Notes under the pieces: generated by a model
Databases searched by the model: none
What the model was told of the DNA's origin: nothing
The model's input: the letters and a program-made list of their open reading frames with translations, nothing else
Part shown: positions 10,704 through 21,108 of the stretch, piece after piece
Position numbering within the stretch: the stretch's first letter is position 1
Layout of the letters: the number at the start of each line of letters is the position of its first letter
Source of the DNA: Rhizopus arrhizus
Taxonomy: Eukaryota > Mucoromycota > Mucoromycetes > Mucorales > Rhizopodaceae
Reading direction: 5' to 3'
NCBI GenBank assembly: GCA_024220505.1
Contig: JAKZZE010000010.1
Location: forward strand, 186,001-250,000
DNA: 64,000 nt
Program-made: the position numbers and the translations under genes

Positions 10704-11525
10704 TCAGCTCTTGAGAAGCTCGTTCAGATGAATCTTTGATGACAGCACGGCTTTCAAAAGATCCTTGTAGTATTTGCTTTCAGAGTCCTTCTTTGCAAAC
10801 TCAGCGTTACCAACATCAAGTGCCTCCTTCAGACTATCAGTGCAGAGATTGATTAGTCTTAAGTCCATTTTGGTCAAGGTACCATTTTCAATTGAGAAAG
10901 ATGATATGGTATCACCCCAATGGGCCATTATTCCTGAAGAACGAAATACTGTTTCAATCATATAGCTCCAGAACTTGATGATGTAGTCTTGTTCTGATAG
11001 GAAGCTTCTTGCCTTTTCAGTAAAAACTTCTGGCGAATAAAGATGTATTTTCAGGATGTGTTGATATACATCACGTACAATATCATCTTGGTCAGGAATA
11101 CGCGAATATTTGATACAGTCTAAGGATTTTTGTAAGAAGTTTCTATAGTTTTTTTCATTAAAAAACAACAGCTCTTCATACTTTTCGATTGTATCTAAGC
11201 TTATTTCTCTTTGATCAGGTGCAAACTTGTTTCGGCAGTCTTGCAATGCTTCTTCTGGGAGGTGTGAGAGCTGACTACCTGGTGTTGTATCCGTCATATC
11301 AAGAATACCATTCATACCCAGTGTAACAACATATCTGCTTTTTCTATCAAATATTTGTGAATTGCTTGCTAGTGTTCCAATAAAGCTACCAACAGAGGAG
11401 CTCAATCCAGGGATGAAAACATCATCGACCTCGTTCACAACAATTTTTTGGCGGGAAGACTGAGGAGGAGGAAGGCTACTATGTTTTCTTTTTGATTTTG
11501 AGCGACCGAGGGTTTAAATTGGCTA
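10704..11525 (-). pseudogene. lineage-specific protein gene, probably frameshifted near its 5' end
   Basis: A long minus-strand frame ends at 10704. From about 11505 it reads a basic Ser-rich KSKRKHSSLPPPQSSRQK segment (possible nuclear localisation signal), then VDDVFIPGLSSSVGSF, KSRYVVTLGMNG, a helical middle, HWGDTISSFS, TLTKMDLRLI and finally NAEFAKK. A plausible start ATG near 11590 (MKFDNILSMPSRKSSSS) lies in another frame, and the in-frame upstream sequence hits a stop at about 11515. Either a frameshift or an unrecognised intron separates the start from the body. The late Asp strand followed by an E-F-x-K strand resembles the relic at 1899-2620, hinting at the same broad family. Function unknown. 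Confidence 0.5.
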
Positions 11526-11699
11526 GATGACGAATCAGAATTGATGAACTTGATTTTCTGGAAGGCATTGAGAGAATGTTGTCAAATTTCATAATCCAAT
11601 AACTCAGCCCAGAACTCACTAACAGATTTGTTTGAAAGAACCTAATTTGATTGATTGTTAGAATGATGAGATTGCAAAGCGTGGCTTTGTGTTGATACG

Positions 11700-12053
11700 T
11701 ACTGAAAATTCTGCTTCCGATGAGATATTTACAGATAATAAATTGAGAACTAGAAAGGAAATAGCACTTGAAAGCTAGTGAATGAGTCTTTATGTAATCT
11801 TTTTATTAGATTTTAAGACGAGAGAAAGAACCCATTTAATCAAACTACGCCTTTATATAGGAAATGAAATTATTCAAGGACCGAAGTGAGCTCAATGTCA
11901 CTTTTATTATTGAGTTTGAACAATATAAATATTGTATGTGAGTTTTAGGGAATATGTAGTAAGTAATATTATGTATTCAGTACTTGTTATTTCTTATATA
12001 AGATCTGAGTAATATCATACGAATAATAAGTATTTAATGAGGTAAATACGACA
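11700..12053 (+). repeat. diverged solo-LTR remnant
   Basis: The right end (GAGGTAAATACGACA, to 12053) and an internal stretch (GAGTCTTT... TTTATTAGA... ACGAGAGAAAGAACCCATT... AAACTACG) match, with divergence, the 300-bp solo LTR at 55056-55355, which ends GAGTAAATACGACA. The left boundary is uncertain and I found no clean target-site duplication. It interrupts the coding fragment that continues at 12054. Confidence 0.5.
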
Positions 12054-12235
12054 TCTGAAACTGCATTTGCCCATTGTGAATAGTGAGGATCATCTGGGTT
12101 TTTAGCAAGTTTTACAGTAGTAACGTAGTCATTCATAGCCTTGTCGCGACTCTGATAGGAATAGTCTCCTTTTACGAAAAACATAGGGAGGCCATTGCTC
12201 TCTTTATAATTAGTCTTAAGCCATCCATCCGCGTT
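12054..12235 (-). pseudogene. orphan coding fragment of unknown gene
   Basis: The minus-strand frame from about 12231 reads NADGWLKTNYKESNGLPMFF, then VKGDYSYQSRDKAMNDYV and KNPDDPHYSQWANAVSD, and runs straight into the LTR remnant at 12053. The codon pattern looks like real protein, and an acceptor-like ATTATAG precedes it, so this may be one exon of a host gene truncated by the LTR. I do not recognise the family. Confidence 0.4.
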
Positions 12236-12442
12236 CCTATAATTATGTTACCTATGCTTATATATGCCCCTATCACTCAATTATTATTTATCATAAGGCG
12301 ATTTCAGCAGAGATATTGTTATGAAAGAAGGAGAGAGAGGTATAAACAATACTGTATCTACATTTTTTTAATAAAGGAGGTTGTTTATGACCCCGCATTT
12401 TTATTGTTTATAAATACGAATGTTGACGAAGAGGGCTCGAAA

Positions 12443-12553
12443 AATGTGGTAATCGCTACAAGAGCCACACTTTATTTTCCTTTTTAGATAAAGTTATAAT
12501 TATAAATCTTAAACAATACAAATACTCCCTTTTTTCCCTTCATATCTTCAAAA
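12443..12553. repeat. DIRS left inverted terminal repeat
   Basis: Reads AATGTGGTAATCGCTACAAG... through TTCCCTTCATATCTTCAAAA. It is the reverse complement of 16695-16805 with few mismatches. Confidence 0.88.
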
Positions 12554-12622
12554 TCTGAATTCAGTTTTTTTTATAGGGTGGGATTAATAATTGAGTTACG
12601 ACCAAGGCAGAATACGCAGGTA

Positions 12623-13660
12623 TCATGGGTGGGTGATTACCACACTTTTTGAGTTCTCTTTGACAACATTTGTATTGTTAGTCGAAATATCTTGAATAAT
12701 CCTCGTTAACTGCGAGTCCTCTTCAAATGTGGTATGGTTCTCCGTTTCTGTTGAAAAAATTGAATTTGCAATTCTGGTACTGTTATTTTGTTGAGCTGTC
12801 GGTTTATAAATCGGATCACCAGCTTTAGTCATAGTCTTTTTAATCCACGAGGCTACTGTTGAAGTACTTGCTGACCTTGTTTTGGTAGGTTGTTCAATAA
12901 ATGCCAACAATAAAGAATGGTCTTCCGGCAATGTTGTTCGTAAATGGTTTGTCTTCATATAAAAGTCATAAAGCATCCTACCAGGGCATACTTCTTAATC
13001 ATTTACTAAGCCTAATTGGTATGATTTCACTTGGGATTCTTTCGGTTCGCGGAAGAAAATCACCATCTCGTGGACCTTGCTGTCTCTAAATTTAAATTGT
13101 ATGTCTCGATACTGTAAACCGCCTAATTCAGATCGAGATCGGGCAGAAGAAAAAAGACCCAAAACAAATATAGCTTTTAATTGTAGGTCAAATAAGGACA
13201 GTTCCTGATTTCTAGATCAGTGTATCTTATATATCGAATCATAATATCAGAGTCTCAGGTAGTAAGTTGTACTGTGCTTGGAATACGGATCTCCGAATGC
13301 CTTTTAGCCGCAAAAAAAGTTACAATTATATCTTGAGAGGCAATTGGCTTTTTGTTTGGGCGAAGAACCTTAAAAAATGAGGCAATGGCAGACCGCGGAC
13401 CACTTAAATGTTGAGTGGATAAATGTCGATGTTCCATTAGAAAACGTAAGACTTGTTGCTCGTCGCAATTTGTTGGTGTTGTAGAAGGTTGTTGTGCCTG
13501 ACACCAGGTGATCTATTTTCTCCATTCGAAATTGTACACTTTATGCGTATTTCGTCGGTGAGTTTTGACAAAAAATTCAGCCGTGGCATCATCTATACCA
13601 AAGTCCCTCCTCTTGTAGTTGATGACCGCCATGAGGCCATTCTCCAACGCCTTAGTTGAA
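12623..13660 (-). pseudogene. DIRS tyrosine recombinase remnant
   Basis: Pieces in several frames read HLSGPRSAIASFFKVL (helical N-terminal part), then SARSRSELGGLQYRD (around the first catalytic Arg), FREPKESQVKSYQLG, VASWIKKTMTKAGDPIYKPT and NNSTRIANSI. The last two match the 'SV...W...AGI...HSTR' region of DIRS recombinases, although the histidine of HxxR appears lost (NNSTR). Broken frames across 13000-13500 make this non-functional. Confidence 0.6.
12692..12734. repeat. DIRS internal complementary region
   Basis: TTGAATAATCCTCGTTAACT and the following AAATGTGGTA are the reverse complement of 16798-16839 with few mismatches, at the outer edge of the right terminal repeat. This is the diagnostic DIRS feature used to close the circular replication intermediate. 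Confidence 0.8.
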
Positions 13661-13829
13661 AATTCAATGGCGAATTGATGTGTTTCATCCTCAGTAACAT
13701 TGGAAAGCAGTACTGTGTCGTCCAACAAGGTGTTACCAGTACCGCATCTTGTATTTTTTGAGCTGTTATCTGGTGAAGAACTTGAGGAATAAGTTTTCAT
13801 GGTGGGAACAGGCACATTCCTTTCTTTAG

Positions 13830-15760
13830 TCATATCTGTTGGAAGGCATCTTGTGCTAGTGCATCCGGGTCTGGTCGAACGCTCCAAAATCCTACTAGTC
13901 GCGTGTTCATCTTTGTTGCAAAAGTATCTATCTTGAGTGGTCCCCACCTCTTGTTGATTTGTTGGAAAATTCGTCGAGGCAAATTTGTCCCGTAAACAGG
14001 AGAGTGATGCCTTTGTTGTCGGCTGAGTGCATTGGTTTGTACATTGTGAACTCCCGGAATATGTTGATACTCTACGTCTATGTGATATTGATTGCAAATT
14101 TCTTTGATTTGAACAGCTAGGTCTTGCAGCAGTGGGGATGCAGTACAGCCAGATCTTGCGCTGTACTTCAAAGCCGTCATATCGTCCTTGAAGATTCGGA
14201 TGTGTGAACTTTTAAATTTTGGTGCGTGGAGCTTCAAGGCAAATAGAATCGCTATCAATTCCAGTACATTAATCGATTGTTCGCTTTCCTTTACCGTCCA
14301 CTGACCCGTCGTTATTAATGCCGTAGAAGCAATGCCCCATCTAATGTCCGATGCATCCACATGCATAGTCAGCGTTGGCTGAGTGTTGTGTATTTTTGTC
14401 AGAATTAATTATAAACCCGTACATAGCATGCGAATCCCTTAAAATTCTTTAGTTGAGAGCTTAATAGTCCAAGTTAATTCTCTTTTAAAATTACATTCCT
14501 CATAATAATATAGATTTTCATAATCTTTTATTTGAATAAACATCAGTCAATCATCAAGTATCATCCTTTCTATCAGACTGTCCGTCTATACTTATTTTTA
14601 CTTATCTTTGTCTCGTTCTTACTTATTAACTATTGTAAGTCCTATTTGCAGTTCACGACTTCAAGCTCTTAACGTCACCCTCTCTTGTCCTCTTTTAGTT
14701 ATCCATCCAAGCTTATTAGTTCCTGTCCGGTTCTTTCTCTCTTTCCTCTCTGGCTTGACAAAACAACTCATTACAATTTTCCGAATCGGTAAACCATTTT
14801 TATCTTGAATCCACGTAAGCCACCAATCTAATTCTTGTTTTCCTGTTGGAGACAGTTGGAAAATCGAGTCCCGATTCTGGTAATTTAACCTGAGTGTACG
14901 AGCTAGATCCCTCTGCAGATATCGTATGTGCAACAGGGCTTCGCCGAAAGCCGGAATCATTGAAGTCATTTTGCCCATTATACCAGCAAATCATCTGCAA
15001 CTTTTGACTGCTGGTTGAATCGCTTGTTTGCTTTTTAATATCAGTTTGTTGGTTTTCTTCATAGGAATCGAGATATTCATTTTTTGCGTATTGAAGTTGA
15101 AGCCAAGGAACTCCTGAGAATATTGAGGACTTAGTACACTTTTCTCTTTGTTTATCAAGAACCTGAGAGATTCTAAGTGCTGTATCGCCTTACGTGCCAC
15201 CTATTTCATCTCGTCGACTGATTGTGCTAATAGACAAGGGTTCTATCGCATAACGCATCAACTTTTTGAATACTTGTGGACTGACACTCATTCAAAAAGC
15301 TAGTGTTTTGTATTGATATACTTGTGCTTGGTTCTGAAACGAAAGATATTGACGTGAGGCTGGGTGAATGGGTACTACGACATACGCATCTTTCAGGCTG
15401 ATTTTGCATACGAAGTCCCTCTCTTGTATGATCTCTCGCAAAGCTGGAATACTTTTCATTTCGAAGTGTTGACACTGTGTATATTGATTGATTACTTGAC
15501 AATCAAAGATAGTTCGTCGTTTTTTTTTTTTTTTTGTTTTCTTGTATAGTGAAAAAATTTGAAAGGTAATTGCTTGACTGAGTTGGTGAAGTTTCGATAA
15601 TGCCCGCTGTCAAAAACTTGTTTATAGCGTCTTTCACTGCTTGCTGTTCCGAGGTATTGAGGTGAATTTTCTTCAATTTCCATGGAAGTGGTTTCTTGTG
15701 TAATGGAATCTGATAACCGTCTCGTATTACGGATAACGGCCAAGGGTGATTCATTATCTT
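13830..15760 (-). pseudogene. DIRS reverse transcriptase - RNase H remnant (split by a solo LTR)
   Basis: The reverse transcriptase part (15760 to ~14776) shows FLTAGIIETSPTQSSNYLSN, then across frameshifts CKISLKDAYVVVPIHP, QYKTLAFGMSVSPQVF, HLESLRFLINKEKSVLSP and ELDWWLTWI. The YxDD catalytic block expected between the last two groups (near 15200-15240) seems deleted. The RNase H part (14376-13830) reads MHVDASDIRWG, INVLELIAILFALKL and WGPLKIDTFATKMNTRL, the classic DIRS RNase H-to-linker signature. Frameshifts, stops and the inserted LTR show it is dead. Confidence 0.75.
14397..14775. repeat. solo LTR (379 bp) in the DIRS element
   Basis: Starts TGTCAGAATTAATT, ends CTCATTACA and is flanked by the 5-bp duplication ATTTT at 14392-14396 and 14776-14780. 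It separates the reverse transcriptase from the RNase H. No internal retrotransposon sequence remains, so it arose by LTR-LTR recombination. Confidence 0.85.
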
Positions 15761-15769
15761 TTTCCAATT

Positions 15770-16672
15770 GTTGATAAATTAAGCGAGACGTCCTCCTAGA
15801 AGTATCCCGTCTGATGGGATACTGTAATATGATGAGTTGTTGGTTATTGTTAGTTTGGAGGATTGGTGTTCGGTTGACTGCTTTGTTGTTGGGGCGGGTT
15901 CCACCGGTTGCTTTGGGAGCCCTAGTCAAAAAAAGAACTTCGTGATGATTCGTGTGATCTAAATTGTCTTCTTCCACCTCTTCTGAATTGGTCTCCATCA
16001 TTACCACATCCTGCTCTACTACTTGAACTTCTTCTTTGTTATAATAGGTTATTTTCCCATTTTGCTTTATTCACCATCTTGATAAAGTCGTCGGTAAAGG
16101 CGTTTGTTGTTTTAGTATCATCGTCTGCGTGTTCCAAGTGTCTAAGACTGGGTGGTAAATCCATTGCTTTTGTGGCATAAAGCCGAGCTTCTGATTCTTG
16201 GTCTTTTGCAGTAATGATACCGTAGATGGCCAGGTGTTTACAGCTCCCTTGGATTTGTTGAACATCCGTTGCTGATTGAAGAATGTCAGAGGTTTGTTCG
16301 TAAAGGCCCACCGCCGTTTTTGCTTGGAATCTGATAATTTCGGAGGACTTTGAGATTGTTTTGAGTACTTGAGTTGTTTCGGCCATATGTCGTTTAATGG
16401 TATTAATGAGACTGACATTGATTTTTTGCGGTATGAGCCATTCATTGAGCTCGTACTTTGGTCATTGTTTTCTAAATCTTTTAATAGCCTCTTGGAGTTG
16501 GTGAGGAGTTGCATCCTCCAGCTCGGTTCGTATTTCCATAAGCATGGGGATGTCGTCTTGTCCCCTGTCGTTCTGTTTGTAACTTGTCGTAGAAGGCTTG
16601 TAAGAGCTGATCCACTTCTGCTTGGGCGAATAATCTTTTTGTATTACCATTTTGTTGATAATTATCTGTCAT
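15770..16672 (-). pseudogene. DIRS Gag-like region, frameshifted
   Basis: Overlapping minus-strand frames begin with an ATG at 16672 (MTDNYQQNGNTKRLFAQAEV) and continue with a helical QVLKTISKSSEIIRFQAK... stretch and a Thr/Asn/Arg-rich tail. No single frame spans the region. The assignment rests on its position upstream of the reverse transcriptase in a DIRS element and not on a recognised domain. Confidence 0.5.
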
Positions 16673-16694
16673 AGTTTACCTACCAATGCGCGGC

Positions 16695-16805
16695 TTTTGA
16701 AGATACGAAGGGAAAAAAGGGAGTATTTGTATTATTTAAGCTTTATAATTATAATTTTATCTAAAAAGGAAAATAAAGTGTGGCTCTTGCAGCGATTACC
16801 ACATT
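16695..16805. repeat. DIRS right inverted terminal repeat
   Basis: Reverse complement of 12443-12553. Its outer extension 16806-16839 matches the internal complementary region. Confidence 0.88.
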
Positions 16806-16839
16806 TGGAGAGGACTCGCAGACAACGAGGATTATTGAA

Positions 16840-17043
16840 TTTTTTTTTTTTTTTTGTATGAGGATTTTATTCGGATGCCGCATTTTTAGCTGGTCATCAT
16901 AAGAAACATTTTTTTAATAACAGGGCTTAAACCCACGAACAAACAAACAGAAAACGACCATGGAGATTGGAACTTGTGCTGTCAGACGAGAGACTAATCC
17001 AGCAGAAAGGACTTGACCACTTCGCTAGGGGCCTTTGCCCCCC
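16840..17043 (-). mobile_element. tRNA-derived SINE with LINE-derived tail
   Basis: The 204-bp insert is flanked by the exact 16-bp duplication AACGAGGATTATTGAA (16824-16839 and 17044-17059) and ends, on the minus strand, in a 16-base poly(A). Its head has an A-box-like TAGCGAAGTGG and a B-box-like GTTCCAATC about 55 bp later, consistent with a tRNA of the long-variable-arm type (Ser or Leu). Its last ~30 bp (GCGGCATCCGAATAAAATCC, then TCATAC) closely match the 3' end of the full-length LINE at 3396-8824. It was probably mobilised by that LINE's enzyme. Confidence 0.8.
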
Positions 17044-17107
17044 AACGAGGATTATTGAAGATACAGTCAGGCCTATGGAATTTGGCATTTTTTCAAAAAT
17101 AGTTGGC

Positions 17108-17675
17108 ACCCTCGACCCCATCTTGTGGCTACCAATGACTCATGAAGAAAGAAGTCGATGTCTACGCTGGCGCCTTGGTTGGTTACCGGGTGGGGCCCCC
17201 AAACCCTGCCCCCGTCATCCCAACAATAACCTGTCAAGACGACACGCCATCAGTTGCCTCAATACGCATCGCCGACTCTGTATGCCTGAAACAATAGCCG
17301 ACCCTATATCTTTCCTTTTGAATATGCTTCCGACACGCGCATTTGTTTCCTCTAGTATTGCTTTGTCCTGGACCTGGCGATGGCCCGTTATATGTTCTAT
17401 CCTCCATGAATTAGATCAACTACAACACTATACAACCATTCCATGCAAGGCACCTCATGGTCAAAAGCTAATTGAATGGCTGAGACAATTCAACTAACTT
17501 CAAACGTCTCTCTATGCATCCTACTTTCCTTTCTCATTTTTTACCCTTGTTCCCATAAGGGGTTTTTTTCTTAGCACTCACTTCCAAACGGATTGAGCTG
17601 GTCCGGGCGGACACTTATTTGTTGTATATTTTAGCGCTCAAATGGACCATAAATAAATAAAATATCATGTTTAAA
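17108..17675 (+). mobile_element. 5'-truncated LINE copy (3' end only)
   Basis: Flanked by the 14-bp duplication CAAAAATAGTTGGC (17094-17107 and 17676-17689). The frame through the stop at 17497 encodes a LINE ORF2 tail (CLRWRLGWLPGG, CPRHPNN, LSRRHAISC, LLNMLPTR). A 3' UTR with AATAAATAAAAT follows. It belongs to a different LINE family from the two zinc-knuckle LINEs. Because it is severely 5'-truncated it is not functional. Confidence 0.8.
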
Positions 17676-17869
17676 CAAAAATAGTTGGCCGTAAGTCATA
17701 AATAAATGTCACGAGTTTAGATTATTTTTGTCACAAATTGCCAGTTAAAAATGTCGCAACTTATAAATTAACATTAGCCGGAATATTACATTTAGTTGGC
17801 ACATCTCTTTGGCGACTTTTTTTTGTACCTTTTCTCTTCTTGATAAAATAGAATATAATAATGAATTCT

Positions 17870-18669
17870 TTTTTTTTATGAAGATGGACAAGAAAACATT
17901 TTTAATGAACAAGGCGAGAAAGTTTACGATCCAATGAAGGATGTTTTAACGCAAGTCGATGATCCCAACATAGTTCTTGAAACAATAACTTACTTAAACG
18001 CTAAGCGTCCTGAGAAAACTTCTGATGAGTCTTCAGCTAAAAAGTAGCCGAAATCTAGCAATTTGAGCCCACCAATGAAATCATACAATGATTACAGCGA
18101 TTTCACCCGGAAAACGTTCATTGACTGTATGCTTGAAACTCCTCAAGAGCATGGACTAGTTGCTAAGGTTGCGCGAAATTTGAATATTAAATATCGTACT
18201 GCATTAAGATGGTGACATATCTATGAAGAAACAGAAGAAATAGCATATAAAAAAGAGTGAGCAAAACTCTGGCCCGAAAAGTTCTTTTACAATAGAACAT
18301 AATAAGTATATTAACGAGCTTCTTGATAACGACCCTCAGTTGCATTCGGATGACATTGTAAAAAGCTTGACTGAGCGATTTGAAGGATTTAGTATTTCAA
18401 AATCGCATATGAATACCCATTTGCGAAACACAATGCCCATCACTGTAAAAAAGCCGACGTTTGAACCTGAAGTTAGAAACTCAATAGAAAACCTACAGAC
18501 GAGATATGCGTGGTTCATGGAATGGAAAGATTCTGATCTGGATTTTACAAGAAACTGCATCTTTATTGATGAGGCAGGTTTTCACCGTTGCAAACTGGGT
18601 AAAAGAAACGAAGATAAATACGGGATCAACATGACGTTATATCCATCTCTGTGGTATTTACACATGTAA
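17870..18669 (+). pseudogene. decayed DDE (IS630/Tc1-like) transposase
   Basis: Plus-strand fragments read DFTRKTFIDCMLETPQEHGL and VAKVARNLNIKYRTALRW (helix-turn-helix-like), then stops, then an open stretch 18340-18669 with a second helical part and NCIFIDEAGFHRCKLGKR. The FIDEAGF block is the first catalytic Asp motif; the element at 57416-61114 has FLDEAGF in the same context. The rest of the catalytic core is missing. Several in-frame stops show it is dead. Confidence 0.6.
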
Positions 18670-19136
18670 TAAAGTAATAATGTAAATTACTACGAACAAT
18701 GATCGTCCAAATTAGGAATATTGGACATTGTATTATGACACCTCAAATAAAATTATATCCCAATCCACTCTAATAGACTGTTAAATTATAAACATTTACC
18801 TTCTCTATATACTATTATCTGTAATACATATCTAAAACAATAAAGCTTGCTCAATTAGTGTAAACTACCTAGCCAAGGCGACATCGCTTGTTCCACTTGA
18901 CTTTTAGTGTGCGTAATTTGTACCGTCAACAATGAAAGCTTGTGAATTATTATCTCATAATACTTTATTTTAAGTTTAAGTTTGTTATTTGTTTCATTAA
19001 TCTTATTTTTGACAGCCTGTCAATGATTCACAACAAAGACTGGCGGTAGAAGTGAACAAATAGATAATTCCGAAACCAGGACTTTAAGATCTATACAATT
19101 TATCTCAGTTGCACAACTTGGATGTGCTGCGTTACC

Positions 19137-19570
19137 AGATCCAGTCAAACAGCTAGCCCTTCCCCATTGAGAAGGAAACAGATCTAGTGCCTTTGTTTAT
19201 AGCGAGTCATCAGCTATAAGTTACTAGTTGCTGACCAGGTTGATCGAAAGAGCGAGGGAGTGTGGCCTTTTAGTACAAAAGTCCCCATTGAGGCTAACTA
19301 GAGCTAGCCTTTCGCAAAGACTCGAAACAAAATACAGTATTTCCACCATCAATTGGATCATTTCGTTCGTGGTAAAAAAGGCTTTTCAGAATCCATTGCT
19401 AACAAGTTCGAAATCGTATAGAAAGAAAAGTGTTTGAAGAAAGTGACCAATTCGTTTTCAAAAAACTGGCCAATTGATTTTCAAAGACTTGATGAATTGA
19501 GTTCGAAAATACGGCCAATAAAATTCAAAGCTTGACCAATTTTTTCGACAAAGTGACCAATTGTCGGTGA
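19137..19570. repeat. right arm of the large inverted repeat pair
   Basis: Reverse complement of 8990-9397 with only scattered differences. The outer end reads TGACCAATTGTCGGTG, followed by ACCGTC. Subterminal GACCAATT/GGCCAAT motifs recur about five times in the outer 130 bp. Confidence 0.8.
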
Positions 19571-20612
19571 CCGTCATCCTTACTTATTAGGCCACACTAC
19601 TCTGCACGCCAAGAGACCGCATGTCACCAGAGATTCCCTCTCTTTTTTTTTTTTTCCTACATGTTTCCGTCCTCGTTTACTTGTTCAGCCAATAAGAAAC
19701 GATGAGTGCCAAACAAGCATCACTCTTTTGTTTTGGCAGCAAATGTGGGTGGATAACAATATGTTTTGATACTGAAAGCGTCGAATGAACAAACAGATTC
19801 CTGTCTCCAATATATAGATCGAAACATAGGCACTCGTTTCATGTGTTTAAACCCGTTCCCATAAAATCCACTCAATTTCCGATTTTGGGACAATGCGATA
19901 TTTGATCATCCGACTGTGAATTTCCCTCATCCTGTTGAATAAAAGAATCGGCCATGGTCCGATGACCAGATGTCAAGATCGCTTTATGCTTGAGAAACAA
20001 AGATACCTTTGCTTTATTTTACAAGTCAATAGTCAACTTGAAGGATGAGGGAATGAGTGAATAGAAGAGATGAAAATGGACAATTGTGATTGATCAGATG
20101 AGGTCTTTTACAGATTCAACTCAGTCGCATTCAATCACTGTATCAAACCAAGTTGAGAAAACTCCTTCTTGGCTTGTTTACGTTGTTCGTCTTTATTCTT
20201 TTATTCACTTGGTATGGTTTTTAGTGCAATTCATCGGAATGAGATACTTCTATTTTAGGGATTGAAGGCTTTTTTTAGACATCCCCCTATTTCGAACCTG
20301 AAACAGCACAAGATAATCAAGTAGATTAAAACAGGGCAGATTAATCCCAGCATGGATACAGAGCTTCTAATTTAAACTTGTTTTTTTTTGTTATATAGAA
20401 AGATAATTTTTTAAGCTTTTTACAAACCTACTTGAATCTTTTTTTTTCTCGAATGATTTTTATGATAGAAATGCATAAATCTTCAACTCATCTCTCTCTC
20501 ACTCTTGTACCTTTTTTTTTGCATATACGCGCACAGCGTGTATATATAAAGCATATATATTATTTAAATAAATAGAATAATAAATAAAAAAAAGTTGATT
20601 TCATATTTATTT
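19571..20612. other. intergenic, no gene seen
   Basis: Non-coding sequence with T runs and a (TA)-rich patch near 20535-20560. I see no credible ORF, RNA gene or repeat structure. Confidence 0.45.
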
Positions 20613-21038
20613 TTAAGTGTTGTTGCTGTTGTCTTGAACTTGTTTTAGTTGTTCACGTAAATCAGTGATTTTATTCGTTTGCTTGGTGACTAATTCCATC
20701 AGCTGTTCTGTACGTATTTGATACTGCTTTAATAGCTCTTTTGTATGTTTTAATTCATTTGAAAGGTTTTGAACATAATCATCATCCATACTTGACTATG
20801 TGTAACAAGGTTATTTTTAATCATCATTCACTCATAAACTTACAGTAGGTGTTTGATAGGTATGATTTGTGGTATATTTCATGGTATTATTATGGTTGAT
20901 GGGTTCAAAAAAGAAATCTACTGGATATACTTGCTCACTACTGTTATCATTATATGGTGGATAAGGCGCTTGAAATGATGGGTTATTATGATTGCTACTA
21001 CTCGATGATGATGATGCGGTGTAGTAAGGGGTTTCCAT
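20613..21038 (-). CDS. small protein: Ser/Asn/Tyr-rich N-terminus plus coiled coil (125 aa)
   Basis: Two exons (21038-20844 and 20795-20613) join in frame across a 49-nt GT-AG intron (GTAAGT...ATAG). Residues 1-65 are low complexity (METPYYTASSSSSSSNHNN, FQAPYPPYNDNSS). Residues 70-120 form a heptad-like helix (LSNELKHTKELLKQYQ, TNKITDLREQLKQ) with a polar tail. It has no known catalytic motif. A coiled-coil partner or a truncated leucine-zipper protein is possible. The start is immediately downstream of a very long poly-A/T tract (about 21060-21105), unusual for a 5' leader. Confidence 0.55.
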
Positions 21039-21060
21039 GGTTATACAACAAAATAAAAAG

Positions 21061-21108
<48 letters not shown>

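Larger units (their letters stand above)
12443..17064 (-). mobile_element. decayed DIRS-type (tyrosine-recombinase) retrotransposon
   Basis: The element is bounded by ~111-bp inverted terminal repeats (12443-12553 and 16695-16805). Just inside the left repeat, 12692-12734 is complementary to the outer edge of the right repeat (16798-16839). This is the internal complementary region typical of DIRS elements, which integrate through a circular intermediate. Coding remnants in order on the minus strand are a Gag-like region, reverse transcriptase, RNase H and a tyrosine recombinase, all with frameshifts or stops. A solo LTR (14397-14775) and a SINE (16840-17043) were inserted later. The right edge past the SINE is approximate. 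Confidence 0.8.
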
